Notes: generated by a model from the sequence alone, not told the origin. A stretch of DNA of 46,697 nucleotides from an uncultured Prevotella sp. (GCA_947164965.1 CAMUYR010000026.1:1-46697), one strand, 5' to 3'; counted from the stretch's first letter, positions 6,295 through 14,576 are shown. Translations and numbers: made by a program.

Positions 6295-9200
6295 ATGGTA
6301 AAAAGATTGTTTGTTGCAACACTTGTTGCAATAGGGCCCTTGTTGGCCTCAGCGCAAAACCTGATTACAGGTCATATTACAGATGTTCGCACTGGCGATG
6401 CCCTGATTGGCGCTTCTGTCATTGTGAAGAGTGAAAAAGGGCAGGGCGTGGTAACCGACGTAGACGGTAAATTCTCCCTTCAGACCAAGGTAGAGGCCCC
6501 GCTGACCCTCCGTGTGGAATACGTTGGCTATCGCCCGCTCGATGTCGATGTCTATGACTTCGAGGAGCCCGTAGAGATTGCCTTGGTGGATAATGCCAAC
6601 AAGATCAATGAGGTGGTTGTCGTGGGTTATGGTACCCAGAAGCGTATTGAACTGACCAGTAGCATCTCGACCGTCGGCAAGGATGTGCTCAATCAGCCAT
6701 TGTCATCGGTGGAGAACGCCCTTCAGGGTGCTGTGGCAGGTCTGAACGTGTCAACCACCTCTGGTCAGCCTGGTGCCGTGAGCAACATCCGCATCCGTGG
6801 CGGCAATTCCATCACTGGTGGCAACGAACCGCTCTACGTCATCGACGGACTCATTGTCTACAACGATGCTTCGTCAACCAAAACGGGGGCTTCCGGAAAC
6901 GACGCATCCCTCGATCCCTTGGCATTTCTGAATCCCTCTGACATCGAATCGATAGAAGTGCTGAAAGACGTATCGGCCACCGCTATTTATGGTACACGTG
7001 GTGCCAATGGTGTGATTATCATCACTACCAAGAAAGGCTCACACGGACGCAACACCATCAACTATACAGGTACCTTTGGTTGGAGTTCTGCAGCGAAGAA
7101 GCTCGATTTCCTCAATGCCCAGCAGTTTACCGAACTGTATAATGAACTGAATCCAAGTACCCCTCTGTCTGCCCCTACTGCCAATTACGACTGGCAGGAT
7201 GCAGCCCTCCGTACAGCTTTCACGCAGGATCATCAGATCAGTTTTGCTGGTGGCGACGAGATTTCACGCTACTCGATTAGCGGAGGCTATAAAGACCAGC
7301 AGGGTATCATCATTGGTACCGACCTGAAGCGCTATACGGGTCGCATCAACTACGAGCGCAACCTGTCGCAGCGTCTGTTGGTGGGAATCAATGCCTCTGG
7401 TGCCTATAGCAACCTGAGTGGACTGCGTAATGTGGACCATGGCAACTCTGGTCAGACGGCCAAGTGGGCAGCCAACAGTTGGATGTCGGCTCTGATCACC
7501 CCATCTACACAGCCCATCTACAATGCCGATGGCTCGTATAACTATTCGCCCACACCTATCAGTCAGGACATCTTTGTTCGCGATGGCCAGACGGTGGTTG
7601 GCAATCCCATCTCCGACCTGAACGACATCAAGACGTCGACCAGCAATACCCGCGTCATTGCCAATGCCTACGCCGAATGGGAAGTCATCAACCATCTGAA
7701 GCTGAAAGCCAACTTGGGTGCCGACCTCTCGAACACGAAGGAAAACAACTATTCGCCCTCGTACACCACCACAGGTCTGGAGCACAATGGTGTAGCCTCT
7801 GTAGGCGACAACCGTACCAACGTTTGGCAGGCAGAGTTTACAGCTAATTATGACAAGACGTTCAAGAACCTGCACCACGTCAACCTGTTGGCAGGCTACA
7901 CCACCCAGCGTACCGACCGCAGTGGTTTTGCCACCACCGTTCGCAACTTCGCCAACGATGCTACGGGTTATAACAACCTCTCGGCAGGTAGCGACCTCTA
8001 CCGTTCTACCAGCGAGGCTACCATCAGCACCCTCCAGTCTGTATTGGGACGTCTGAACTACTCCTACGATTCACGCTACAACGCCAGTCTGACGCTGCGT
8101 GCCGACGGTTCCAGCCGCTTTGCCCAAAACCACAAGTGGGGCTGGTTCCCCTCAGCAGGTTTCTCATGGAATATCGACAAGGAGAAGTTCGTTCACTTCG
8201 GTAAGAGTGTCGATTTCTTACAGCTGCGTCTCTCGGCAGGTGTCGTGGGTAACCAGGAAATCGGCGATTACCAGTTTGGTGCTAACGTGTCACCTACATC
8301 CACTCCGTTCATCTATAATGGTCAGGAGACTGTGGCTTACTACATCGTCAACAAGGCCAACCCCGATCTGAAATGGGAGAAGACCGCCTCTTATAATGCA
8401 GGTATCAGTTCTGGTTTCTTCAAAGGTCGCCTGAATGTCACCTTCGATGCCTACTACAAGAAGACTACCGACCTTCTGCTGCAAGTTCCTGTTGAGGGCG
8501 TTACAGGTTACGCCACCTCTCTGCGCAATATCGGTGCAGTCACCAACAAAGGTGTGGAACTGGAAGTAGGTGCTATACTCCTGGATCGCAAGGACCTGAA
8601 GTGGAACGTCAATGCCAGCATCGCACACAACAAGAACGAAGTAACCAGCTTGGGTAATGCAACATCCATCATCCCCAGCATCGGCGGTGCCACACTGGGC
8701 TATATCTCACCCCTCATCGTGGCAGTAGGTGAACCTCTCGGTACCTTCTACGGATACAAGTTCAAGGGTATCGTACAATCTGAAGAGCAGGCTGCCACGC
8801 TTACCCCGCAGACCATCAACAAGCTGGAGCCAGGTAACCCCTACTATGAGGATGTCAATGGCGATGGTGTGGTAAACACAGAAGACCAGACCACTTTGGG
8901 CAACTCGCAGCCTAAGTTCACCTATGGACTGAACACCACGCTGAGATACAAGAACTGGGATTTGTTCGTGAACTTCGCAGGCTCGTATGGCAACAAGCTC
9001 TACAATGGTCTTGCCACCCGACTCACCAAGGGTTCTACCTATTATAATAGTCTGGCTGTAGTGGCCGACCGTTGGACCCCCTCCAATCCCAGCAACACCG
9101 TTCAGAAGGCCAGCAACGACCTGACGGTAGTCTCTGACAGCCGCTATGTGGAAGATGCCAGCTATCTGCGTGTGAAGAACATCCAACTGGGTTACACGCT

Positions 9201-9405
9201 GACCGTACCGCAGATTACCAAGGATGCCCGTCTGCGCCTGTATGTATCGCTGCAGAACTTCTTCACCATCACCAACTACTCAGGCTACGATCCTGAGGGT
9301 GGTCGCAATGGTGCCGATGACCAAAGCGCCCTCTATCAGGGCATCGATATGGCTACCTATCCCACCGCAAAAACCGTATTATTTGGAGTTAACGTAACGC
9401 TGTGA
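6295..9405 (+). CDS. SusC-family TonB-linked outer-membrane transporter
   Basis: The 1036-residue protein has a signal peptide ending LLASAQ, an N-terminal carboxypeptidase-regulatory-like domain (residues 22-95, GHITDVRTGDALIGASVIV and TDVDGKFSLQ), the SusC signature EVVVVGYGTQKR, a plug domain (GLNVSTTSGQPGA, IRIRGGNSITGGNEPLYVIDG, VLKDVSATAIYGTRGANGVI) and a large barrel. SusC proteins import bulky ligands delivered by the SusD lipoprotein, which follows 37 bp downstream. No glycoside hydrolase, sulfatase or peptidase lies in this operon, unlike classical polysaccharide loci. Its partners are a binding protein and an exported UroD-like protein, so the cargo is probably a small molecule or cofactor. 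The length and domain order are normal for the family. Confidence 0.95.
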   Translation: MVKRLFVATLVAIGPLLASAQNLITGHITDVRTGDALIGASVIVKSEKGQGVVTDVDGKFSLQTKVEAPLTLRVEYVGYRPLDVDVYDFEEPVEIALVDNANKINEVVVVGYGTQKRIELTSSISTVGKDVLNQPLSSVENALQGAVAGLNVSTTSGQPGAVSNIRIRGGNSITGGNEPLYVIDGLIVYNDASSTKTGASGNDASLDPLAFLNPSDIESIEVLKDVSATAIYGTRGANGVIIITTKKGSHGRNTINYTGTFGWSSAAKKLDFLNAQQFTELYNELNPSTPLSAPTANYDWQDAALRTAFTQDHQISFAGGDEISRYSISGGYKDQQGIIIGTDLKRYTGRINYERNLSQRLLVGINASGAYSNLSGLRNVDHGNSGQTAKWAANSWMSALITPSTQPIYNADGSYNYSPTPISQDIFVRDGQTVVGNPISDLNDIKTSTSNTRVIANAYAEWEVINHLKLKANLGADLSNTKENNYSPSYTTTGLEHNGVASVGDNRTNVWQAEFTANYDKTFKNLHHVNLLAGYTTQRTDRSGFATTVRNFANDATGYNNLSAGSDLYRSTSEATISTLQSVLGRLNYSYDSRYNASLTLRADGSSRFAQNHKWGWFPSAGFSWNIDKEKFVHFGKSVDFLQLRLSAGVVGNQEIGDYQFGANVSPTSTPFIYNGQETVAYYIVNKANPDLKWEKTASYNAGISSGFFKGRLNVTFDAYYKKTTDLLLQVPVEGVTGYATSLRNIGAVTNKGVELEVGAILLDRKDLKWNVNASIAHNKNEVTSLGNATSIIPSIGGATLGYISPLIVAVGEPLGTFYGYKFKGIVQSEEQAATLTPQTINKLEPGNPYYEDVNGDGVVNTEDQTTLGNSQPKFTYGLNTTLRYKNWDLFVNFAGSYGNKLYNGLATRLTKGSTYYNSLAVVADRWTPSNPSNTVQKASNDLTVVSDSRYVEDASYLRVKNIQLGYTLTVPQITKDARLRLYVSLQNFFTITNYSGYDPEGGRNGADDQSALYQGIDMATYPTAKTVLFGVNVTL

Positions 9406-9410
9406 TTATG

Positions 9411-9441
9411 AGTTAAGAATTAAGAGTTAAGAATTGAGAGT
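9411..9441. repeat. AT-rich tandem repeat before susD
   Basis: AGTTAAGAATT occurs at 9411-9421 and 9425-9435 (14-bp period) and continues as GAGAGTT into the susD start at 9443. It fills the whole susC-susD gap including the ribosome-binding region. Confidence 0.65.
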
Positions 9442-9442
9442 T

Positions 9443-11011
9443 ATGAAAAAGACGATTTCCACATATTTCCTCGCAGCAGGATTGCTGCTTAGCAGTTGCG
9501 CCGACCTGGACCAGAGTTCCATCAGTTCGATAGACAAGGATAATTTCTATCAGAACGAGTCAGATATCAAAGTAGCCCTGAATGGCATTTATCAGACATT
9601 GACCGATGGTGGCATGAATGCCCCTTGGAACGACGAGCTGGTTTTCCTGAACGACTTGCAGAGCGAGTATGCCCGCCGAGGCACAGCCAACAGTGCTGCT
9701 ATCACCGAGATAGGCAACTTTGCCATCACTCCTACCAATGATTTTGTCAAGACGGCATGGCTCTATCGCTATACGGCCATCAATCGTGCCAACATCCTGA
9801 TTGATAAGGTCAGCGAGAATAACAGTTTGCCGGAGACGGTGCACAACAACTATGTGCGTGCAGCCAAGTTTCTGCGTGGACTCTACTATTTCGACCTGGT
9901 CCGTCTGTTTGGCGATGTACCCTTGGTACTGCACGATGGCGAAGGTGAGGGCGAGCCGCGCACCTCGAAGGATCTGGTTTACGAGCAGATTGTGGCTGAC
10001 CTGACAGAGGCCGAAGGTATCACTGCCGATTTCGCCACATTGACCAGTGAGGCTTCGTCGCAGGCTGCATCAGGACTTCTCTCAAAGGTCTTTATCACTT
10101 GGGCACAGACGGACTCGGAATATTCAAAGGCTCATCAGGCAGAGTTGTATCAGAAGGCCGTAGATGCTGCTAACAAAGTAATAGCATCAGGCAAGTATCA
10201 ACTGATTGACAAGTTCATCGACAACTGGTCGCTCGACAAGAAAGAAGGTCCTGAACTGATTTTCACCGTTGAGCATAAGTTCGGTGTCAACCGCAACATC
10301 ACAGGCCACTGTATCTTCTCTACGGGTTTTACCAACGAAAAACTACCCGTGATTGCTGCTATCAACAACAATCTGTACTACGAATTCGATGCCCATGACC
10401 AGCGTCGTGACGCCTCAGTGACCCTGCGTCTGTTCGACCCCGCTACAGGAAAAGATTTCGACTTCGAGCGTCTGCGCTTCCGTAAGTACATCGACACCCT
10501 CTATATGGCCAACGAGAGTGCACCTTATATCTCTGGTCAGAACACCAGCTCATCGGTTCTGCGCTATGCCGAGGTGCTACTCGTAAAAGCCGAGGCAGAG
10601 AACGAACTGAACGGTCCTACACTGGCAGCCTACGAAGCGCTTAACGCCATCCGTCGCCGTGCTTACTGGAATCCATATACCAACAGTCAAAGCCAGCCTG
10701 CCGATGATACGCCTGTAGATCTCTCCGGTCTCAGCAAGGAACAGTTCCGCAAGGCTATACAGGATGAACGCTATCGTGAGTTCGTGACTGAAGGCAACCG
10801 CTGGTTCGACCTGAAACGCTGGCACATCTTGGTGAAGACCATTAAGGCAAAAGTGCCTGCCGACGACCTGAAAGTTAAGAATATCTCCACCCGTAACTAT
10901 TATCTCCCTCTCCCCGAAGAGCAGATTGTGCTCAATCCGAATTTGGAGCAGAACTGGGGCTATGCAGGTGAGACATCAGGTGACCCATATACAGCCTTGG
11001 GATGGGAGTGA
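9443..11011 (+). CDS. SusD/RagB-family nutrient-binding outer-membrane lipoprotein
   Basis: ATG at 9443 gives a lipoprotein signal ending LLLSSC, with the lipidated Cys at residue 19. The upstream in-frame TTG at 9434 lies in a repeat and is not needed. The rest is typical SusD: KDNFYQNESDIKVALNGIYQ, helices with YRYTAINRANILIDKV, AAKFLRGLYYFDLVRLFGDVPLV, then the C-terminal block LRYAEVLLVKAEAENEL, ALNAIRRRAYW, QDERYREFVTEGNRWFDLKRW and YLPLPEEQIVLNPNLEQN. The length (522) fits. It sits on the cell surface and captures ligand for the SusC upstream. It belongs to the operon driven from 5148-5178. Confidence 0.95.
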   Translation: MKKTISTYFLAAGLLLSSCADLDQSSISSIDKDNFYQNESDIKVALNGIYQTLTDGGMNAPWNDELVFLNDLQSEYARRGTANSAAITEIGNFAITPTNDFVKTAWLYRYTAINRANILIDKVSENNSLPETVHNNYVRAAKFLRGLYYFDLVRLFGDVPLVLHDGEGEGEPRTSKDLVYEQIVADLTEAEGITADFATLTSEASSQAASGLLSKVFITWAQTDSEYSKAHQAELYQKAVDAANKVIASGKYQLIDKFIDNWSLDKKEGPELIFTVEHKFGVNRNITGHCIFSTGFTNEKLPVIAAINNNLYYEFDAHDQRRDASVTLRLFDPATGKDFDFERLRFRKYIDTLYMANESAPYISGQNTSSSVLRYAEVLLVKAEAENELNGPTLAAYEALNAIRRRAYWNPYTNSQSQPADDTPVDLSGLSKEQFRKAIQDERYREFVTEGNRWFDLKRWHILVKTIKAKVPADDLKVKNISTRNYYLPLPEEQIVLNPNLEQNWGYAGETSGDPYTALGWE

Positions 11012-11012
11012 T

Positions 11013-11033
11013 AATTGAGAATTGAGAATTGAC
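11013..11033. repeat. AATTGAG triplet repeat before the UroD-like gene
   Basis: Three direct 7-mers (AATTGAG, AATTGAG, AATTGAC) at 11013, 11020 and 11027 follow the susD stop. They are analogous to the repeats ahead of susD and the HMA gene. Confidence 0.65.
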
Positions 11034-11057
11034 AATTTTAAAAGAAAGGATAAGATT

Positions 11058-12119
11058 ATGAAACAGACATTGAAATCAAGTTTAGCAATCATCGCATTGG
11101 CAGTGTTTAGCATTGTAGCAAACGCCCAGACATATGCCGACTATAACAAGCGCGAACTGCTGTGGCAAGTATTGGATCAGAGTCGTGCCAACGACTATGT
11201 ACCCGTGTTCTTCAACATCCACTTCCCTGACAAGAGTGGTCAGAAGGCCGTACAGTCTCACATCGATTGGTATAAGACCACCCATGTGGATTTCGTGAAT
11301 GTCAAGTACGAGTACTTCCCTGAGATTCAGGCCGTCGAGACTACCAAAGATTGGAAGAAAATCAAGCCTTTCGCTCCTGAGACATGGGAAGAGCAATTGA
11401 ACGTGATCCGTCAGTTGAAGCGCGAGTTGGGCAGCGAGGCACTCATTATTCCCACAGTATTCTCACCACTCCGAGTACTGATTCAGACTGCTGGTTCACA
11501 GCTGTCGAGCGACAGGGAAGGACGCCGTCATTTTGTGGAGCTTATCAAGCAAGATCCCAAGGCTATCAAGCCTGCTCTCGAGGCTGTGACCCAAAGTCTG
11601 CTTTACTATATCCGTGAGGCTCGCAAGGCTGGTGCCGACGGTTTCTATATTTCTTCGCAGGGTGACGACCTGGAAGAGTTTGGTGGGGATGTATTCAATA
11701 CTATCATCAAGCCCTACGACATCCAGTTGTCTCAAGTGGCAGCACAGATCGCGCCTTTCAATATCCTGCACATCTGCGAGAGCGGTGGCCACTTTACGTC
11801 ATCCACGTTCAACGACTATAAGGACTATCCAGGCAGTGTCATCAATCCGCCACTCCACAATTGGCAGGATAAGGGGCTCAGCCTGAAGGAAATCAGCCAG
11901 TTCTTTGGACGTCCTGTCCTTGGCGGACTCAACAATCGCAGTCAGGCACTCAAGGAGGGTAATCTCAAGGAGCTGAAAGCCGAGGTTGATGATATTCTGA
12001 AGGATGCTCCAGCCAACTTCATCTTTGGTGCTGACGACTCTGTGTTCAACGACGTTGATCAAGAAGTATTACGCAAACTGGTTGACTATATCCACACTTG
12101 GCGCCAGACACATAAATAA
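11058..12119 (+). CDS. Exported uroporphyrinogen decarboxylase-family (UroD/MtaA fold) protein
   Basis: ATG at 11058, after AAAGAAAGGATAAGATT, gives a signal peptide (residues 1-23, ending IVANAQ). The mature part resembles the UroD superfamily barrel: VIRQLKRELGSEALIIPTVFSP, a middle YYIREARKAGADGFYISSQGD segment, FNILHICESGG, a PLHNWQDKGLSLKEISQFFG segment, RPVLGGLNNRS and a C-terminal FIFGADDS turn. True HemE enzymes are cytoplasmic. The HxC motif at residues 238-240 is like the zinc ligands of the methyltransferase branch (MtaA/CmuA), but the later Cys of that branch is not evident. It is the last gene of the binding-protein/SusCD operon. A periplasmic methyltransferase or lyase releasing a usable moiety from an imported compound is a reasonable guess. 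The substrate is unknown. Confidence 0.75.
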   Translation: MKQTLKSSLAIIALAVFSIVANAQTYADYNKRELLWQVLDQSRANDYVPVFFNIHFPDKSGQKAVQSHIDWYKTTHVDFVNVKYEYFPEIQAVETTKDWKKIKPFAPETWEEQLNVIRQLKRELGSEALIIPTVFSPLRVLIQTAGSQLSSDREGRRHFVELIKQDPKAIKPALEAVTQSLLYYIREARKAGADGFYISSQGDDLEEFGGDVFNTIIKPYDIQLSQVAAQIAPFNILHICESGGHFTSSTFNDYKDYPGSVINPPLHNWQDKGLSLKEISQFFGRPVLGGLNNRSQALKEGNLKELKAEVDDILKDAPANFIFGADDSVFNDVDQEVLRKLVDYIHTWRQTHK

Positions 12120-12143
12120 AGAGTAGTTTGCAATCTTTGTCCG

Positions 12144-12181
12144 GTTCGGGTGGTAAAGTTTTCATGGCTTTACGCCCGAAC
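12144..12181 (+). terminator. Stem-loop after the UroD-like gene, probable terminator
   Basis: GTTCGGG (12144-12150) and GTAAAG (12153-12158) pair with CTTTAC (12168-12173) and CCCGAAC (12175-12181) around a 9-base loop with a small bulge. A T-rich stretch follows. It most likely ends the SusCD operon. A regulatory role for the following symporter gene is an alternative, as it lies just before that promoter. Confidence 0.6.
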
Positions 12182-12197
12182 TTTCAGATTTTCTTTG

Positions 12198-12205
12198 TAC
12201 TTTTG
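12198..12205 (+). promoter_or_regulatory. -7 promoter box immediately before the symporter gene
   Basis: TACTTTTG followed by CACCT matches TAnnTTTG and ends only five bases before the ATG at 12211. Transcription would start at or very near the start codon, giving a leaderless or almost leaderless mRNA. No clear TTG is present 20 bp upstream. Confidence 0.5.
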
Positions 12206-12210
12206 CACCT

Positions 12211-13416
12211 ATGAATAAGACGATAATATGGATTGGAGCACTTGTGGTGGGTGCCGTGTTGGGAATATTGGGCATCGCATGGCTCAACGATGTGATGAAC
12301 TTTGTGGCGACGGCTTATACCCGTCTGTTCCAATTGTTGGCGGTACCGACGATTGTACTGGCAGTCATCACCACCTTCGCAACATTTGGCTCGAAAGGAT
12401 CAGGTCGCATCTTTGGGCGCACCTTGATATATACGTTGCTAACGACTTTCGCCGCCGCAGCTGTAGGAGCATTGCTGTATGTAGTAGTGGCCCCAGGTAA
12501 TCTGCCGGTGTTGGATCAAGGGGACAGGTTGCTTGATTCAAGTCTGAATCATGAACCTGTCCCCTCGATCCAGACATCCTACTATGACCACATCCTTTCC
12601 ATCATCCCTAACAACATTGTCAAGCCATTCCTCGAGGGGAATGTTCTCTCGCTACTATTGCTGGCTTTTGCCGTCGGCATCGGATTGTCAAAGCTGCCTG
12701 AAAGTGAAAACAAATCTGTTGTGGTGAAGGGACTGTTAGGATTGCAGGATTTGCTCTTCCTATTGATTCGCGGATTGATTTGGACACTTCCCCTCGGCAT
12801 TGTGGCTTTTTCTGCACAACTCTCAGCACAGGTCAGCGCAGGTGTTGTGGCCGACTCGATAGGCAAGTACGTGTTGGTGGTGCTAGGCGGCAACGTCATC
12901 CAGTTCTTCGTCATCCTGCCGCTGTTCCTGCTGGCTCGCGGCATGAATCCCATACATGTCTTAAGTAAGATGATGCCAGCTGTACTGATGGCGCTCTTCA
13001 CGAAGAGCAGTGCTGCCACGCTGCCTGTTACGATGGAATCGGCTGAGCAGCGACTGGGCGTCCGCAAGGAGATAGCTCGCTTCGTATTGCCCATCTGCAC
13101 CACCATCAACATGAACGGTTGTGCAGCCTTCATCCTCGTCACCTCGCTCTTTGTGATGCAGAATGGCGGTACGACGCTCACCCTCGGCACCATTCTCCTG
13201 TGGCTCCTTATCTCCGTCATCTCCGCCGTCGGTAATGCAGGTGTTCCCATGGGTTGCTTCTTCCTGACGCTCTCGCTGATGTCGGGCATCGGTGCCCCCG
13301 TTGCCATTTTGGGCATCATCCTGCCCATCTATACCATCATCGACATGGTGGAAACAGCCGAAAATGTATGGTCTGACTCCTGCGTTTGTGCCATGACAGA
13401 CCACGATTTGCAGTGA
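12211..13416 (+). CDS. DAACS-family sodium/proton:amino-acid symporter with an atypical substrate site
   Basis: The 401-residue membrane protein has the family's landmarks: hairpin 1 with KSSAATLP (about residue 265), the sodium-site motif NMNG (usually NMDG), hairpin 2 with GNAGVPMG, and the last substrate helix DMVETAENVWSD from residue 378. In glutamate transporters this helix reads D-x-x-R-T, and the Arg binds the side-chain carboxylate. Here that position is Glu (residue 381). A dicarboxylate substrate is therefore unlikely, and a neutral, cationic or zwitterionic amino acid fits better. It sits between the SusCD operon and cysK, so a sulfur amino acid is possible (inference). Residues 101-121 come from a 63-bp palindromic insertion in a predicted loop between transmembrane segments. 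The gene starts five bases after a promoter box. Confidence 0.85.
   Translation: MNKTIIWIGALVVGAVLGILGIAWLNDVMNFVATAYTRLFQLLAVPTIVLAVITTFATFGSKGSGRIFGRTLIYTLLTTFAAAAVGALLYVVVAPGNLPVLDQGDRLLDSSLNHEPVPSIQTSYYDHILSIIPNNIVKPFLEGNVLSLLLLAFAVGIGLSKLPESENKSVVVKGLLGLQDLLFLLIRGLIWTLPLGIVAFSAQLSAQVSAGVVADSIGKYVLVVLGGNVIQFFVILPLFLLARGMNPIHVLSKMMPAVLMALFTKSSAATLPVTMESAEQRLGVRKEIARFVLPICTTINMNGCAAFILVTSLFVMQNGGTTLTLGTILLWLLISVISAVGNAGVPMGCFFLTLSLMSGIGAPVAILGIILPIYTIIDMVETAENVWSDSCVCAMTDHDLQ
12511..12573. repeat. In-frame palindromic insertion element, copy 2
   Basis: The core at 12520-12564 has the same 11-bp arms (GGGGACAGGTT / AACCTGTCCCC) and inner arms as copy 1 at 3324-3368. The two 45-bp cores differ only at the three central bases (GAC there, AGT here). 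Flanking arms TTGGATCAA / TCGATCCAG pair imperfectly and differ from copy 1. It begins on a codon boundary, adds 21 codons and encodes GDRLLDSSLNHEPVP in the same frame as copy 1. Confidence 0.9.
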
Positions 13417-13425
13417 TTTCTGGCG

Positions 13426-13447
13426 ATATACCAAACGTTTGGTATAT
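13426..13447. promoter_or_regulatory. Operator-like perfect palindrome upstream of cysK
   Basis: A perfect 22-bp palindrome is centred on ACGT. Its inner part, ATACCA-N6-TGGTAT (13428-13445), matches the site at 5108-5125. It lies exactly 22 bp before the -33 TTG, as in the SusCD operon. It is likely the binding site of a sulfur-responsive regulator; the protein is not encoded in this window as far as I can see. Confidence 0.75.
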
Positions 13448-13467
13448 GGAATGACATACGAATGGGA

Positions 13468-13498
13468 TTGTGGGGAAGCGAAAAACACACTAATTTTG
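13468..13498 (+). promoter_or_regulatory. cysK promoter
   Basis: TTG at 13468-13470 lies 20 bp before TAATTTTG at 13491-13498. The spacing is identical to that of the promoter at 5148-5178, and the shared operator lies just upstream. The leader to the cysK ATG at 13543 is about 40 bases. Confidence 0.75.
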
Positions 13499-13542
13499 CA
13501 CCCAGAAACATTTATTATATTAATTATAAAAAGGATAAGACT

Positions 13543-14490
13543 ATGGCAAAGATTGCAAAACAGCTGACCGAGCTCGTCGGCAACACCCCACTTCTGGAGC
13601 TCAACAAGTATTCACAGGCAAAGGGTCTGGAGACCCCAGTGATTACCAAAGTAGAGTTTTTCAACCCCGGCGGTAGCGTAAAAGACCGTATCGCGCTGGC
13701 GATGATCGAGGATGCCGAGGCAAAGGGCATCTTGAAGCCCGGCGCCACCATCATCGAACCAACAAGCGGAAATACGGGCGTAGGACTGGCACTGGTATCA
13801 GCCGTCAAAGGCTACCGTCTTATCCTTACCATGCCCGAAACCATGAGTGTGGAGCGTCGTAACCTTGTGAAGGCCTATGGTGCCGAGGTACGCCTCACCT
13901 CTGGCAAAGACGGCATGCCAGGTGCCATCCGCGCTGCCGAGGAGTTGCGCGACTCTATCCCTGGAGCAGTCATCCTGCAGCAGTTCGAGAATGCTGCCAA
14001 CCCCGCCAAGCACTATGCTACCACAGGTCCTGAGATCTGGCGCGACACCGACGGCAAGGTGGACATCTTCATCGGTGGTGTGGGTACTGGCGGTACCATC
14101 AGCGGTACAGGTAAATACCTTAAGGAGCAGAATCCCAACGTGAAGATCATCGCCGTAGAACCGAAGTCAAGCCCCGTGCTGAACGGCGGACAGAGCGGCC
14201 CTCACAAGATTCAAGGTATCGGTGCCGGCTTTGTGCCTAAGACCTACGATGCTGATGTCATCGACGAGGTGTTTGATGTAGAAAACGACGATGCCATCCG
14301 TACCGGTCGTGAGATTGCCCAGTCAGAAGGCCTATTGGTAGGTATCTCTGCTGGAGCAGCCCTTTTCGCAGCCATCCAGGTAGCTAAGCGCCCAGAGAAC
14401 AAGGGTAAGAAGATAGTTGTTCTGCTGCCTGATACGGGTGAGCGTTATCTGAGTACTGTACTCTACGCTTTTGAGGACTATCCTCTGTAG
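13543..14490 (+). CDS. cysK: Cysteine synthase A (O-acetylserine sulfhydrylase)
   Basis: This PLP enzyme makes cysteine from O-acetylserine and sulfide in the cytoplasm. The 315-residue sequence has every landmark: VGNTPLLEL near the start, the PLP-lysine motif [11 protein letters not shown], the substrate loop [12 protein letters not shown], the phosphate-binding [15 protein letters not shown], and the C-terminal GISAGAA and [11 protein letters not shown]. The start at 13543 follows an A-rich region (AAAAAGGATAAGACT). The same frame is open further upstream, but that stretch contains the promoter, so the longer reading is rejected. It is a single-gene transcript closed by a strong terminator at 14519-14555. 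The operator shared with the operon at 5108 places both under likely common sulfur control. Confidence 0.96.
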   Translation: MAKIAKQLTELVGNTPLLELNKYSQAKGLETPVITKVEFFNPGGSVKDRIALAMIEDAEAKGILKPGATIIEPTSGNTGVGLALVSAVKGYRLILTMPETMSVERRNLVKAYGAEVRLTSGKDGMPGAIRAAEELRDSIPGAVILQQFENAANPAKHYATTGPEIWRDTDGKVDIFIGGVGTGGTISGTGKYLKEQNPNVKIIAVEPKSSPVLNGGQSGPHKIQGIGAGFVPKTYDADVIDEVFDVENDDAIRTGREIAQSEGLLVGISAGAALFAAIQVAKRPENKGKKIVVLLPDTGERYLSTVLYAFEDYPL

Positions 14491-14518
14491 AATCGACTGG
14501 GAAACCACGATTCATCAG

Positions 14519-14555
14519 AAAACTCCAAATTTTTAGAAAAAGAATTTGGAGTTTT
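14519..14555 (+). terminator. Rho-independent terminator of cysK
   Basis: AAAACTCCAAATT (14519-14531) pairs perfectly with AATTTGGAGTTTT (14543-14555) around an 11-base loop, followed by T-rich sequence. Confidence 0.8.
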
Positions 14556-14568
14556 CGCCTTTTATAGT

Positions 14569-14576
14569 TATCTTTG
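14569..14576 (+). promoter_or_regulatory. -7 promoter box for the TPR lipoprotein gene
   Basis: TATCTTTG followed by CAC matches TAnnTTTG and lies 30 bp before the ATG at 14607, directly after the cysK terminator. Confidence 0.65.

Noticed and set aside
11058..12119. HemE, the heme-pathway uroporphyrinogen decarboxylase
   Set aside because: The signal peptide, the HxC pair and the SusCD context do not fit a cytoplasmic heme enzyme; no other heme gene is near.
12582..13328. 248-codon open frame on the minus strand inside the symporter gene
   Set aside because: It is a mirror frame of a clearly recognisable transporter gene, with no family motif or promoter of its own.
13462..13542. Longer N-terminus for CysK starting at 13462
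   Set aside because: The extension covers the -33 and -7 boxes. The family starts at the [17 protein letters not shown] segment encoded from 13543.
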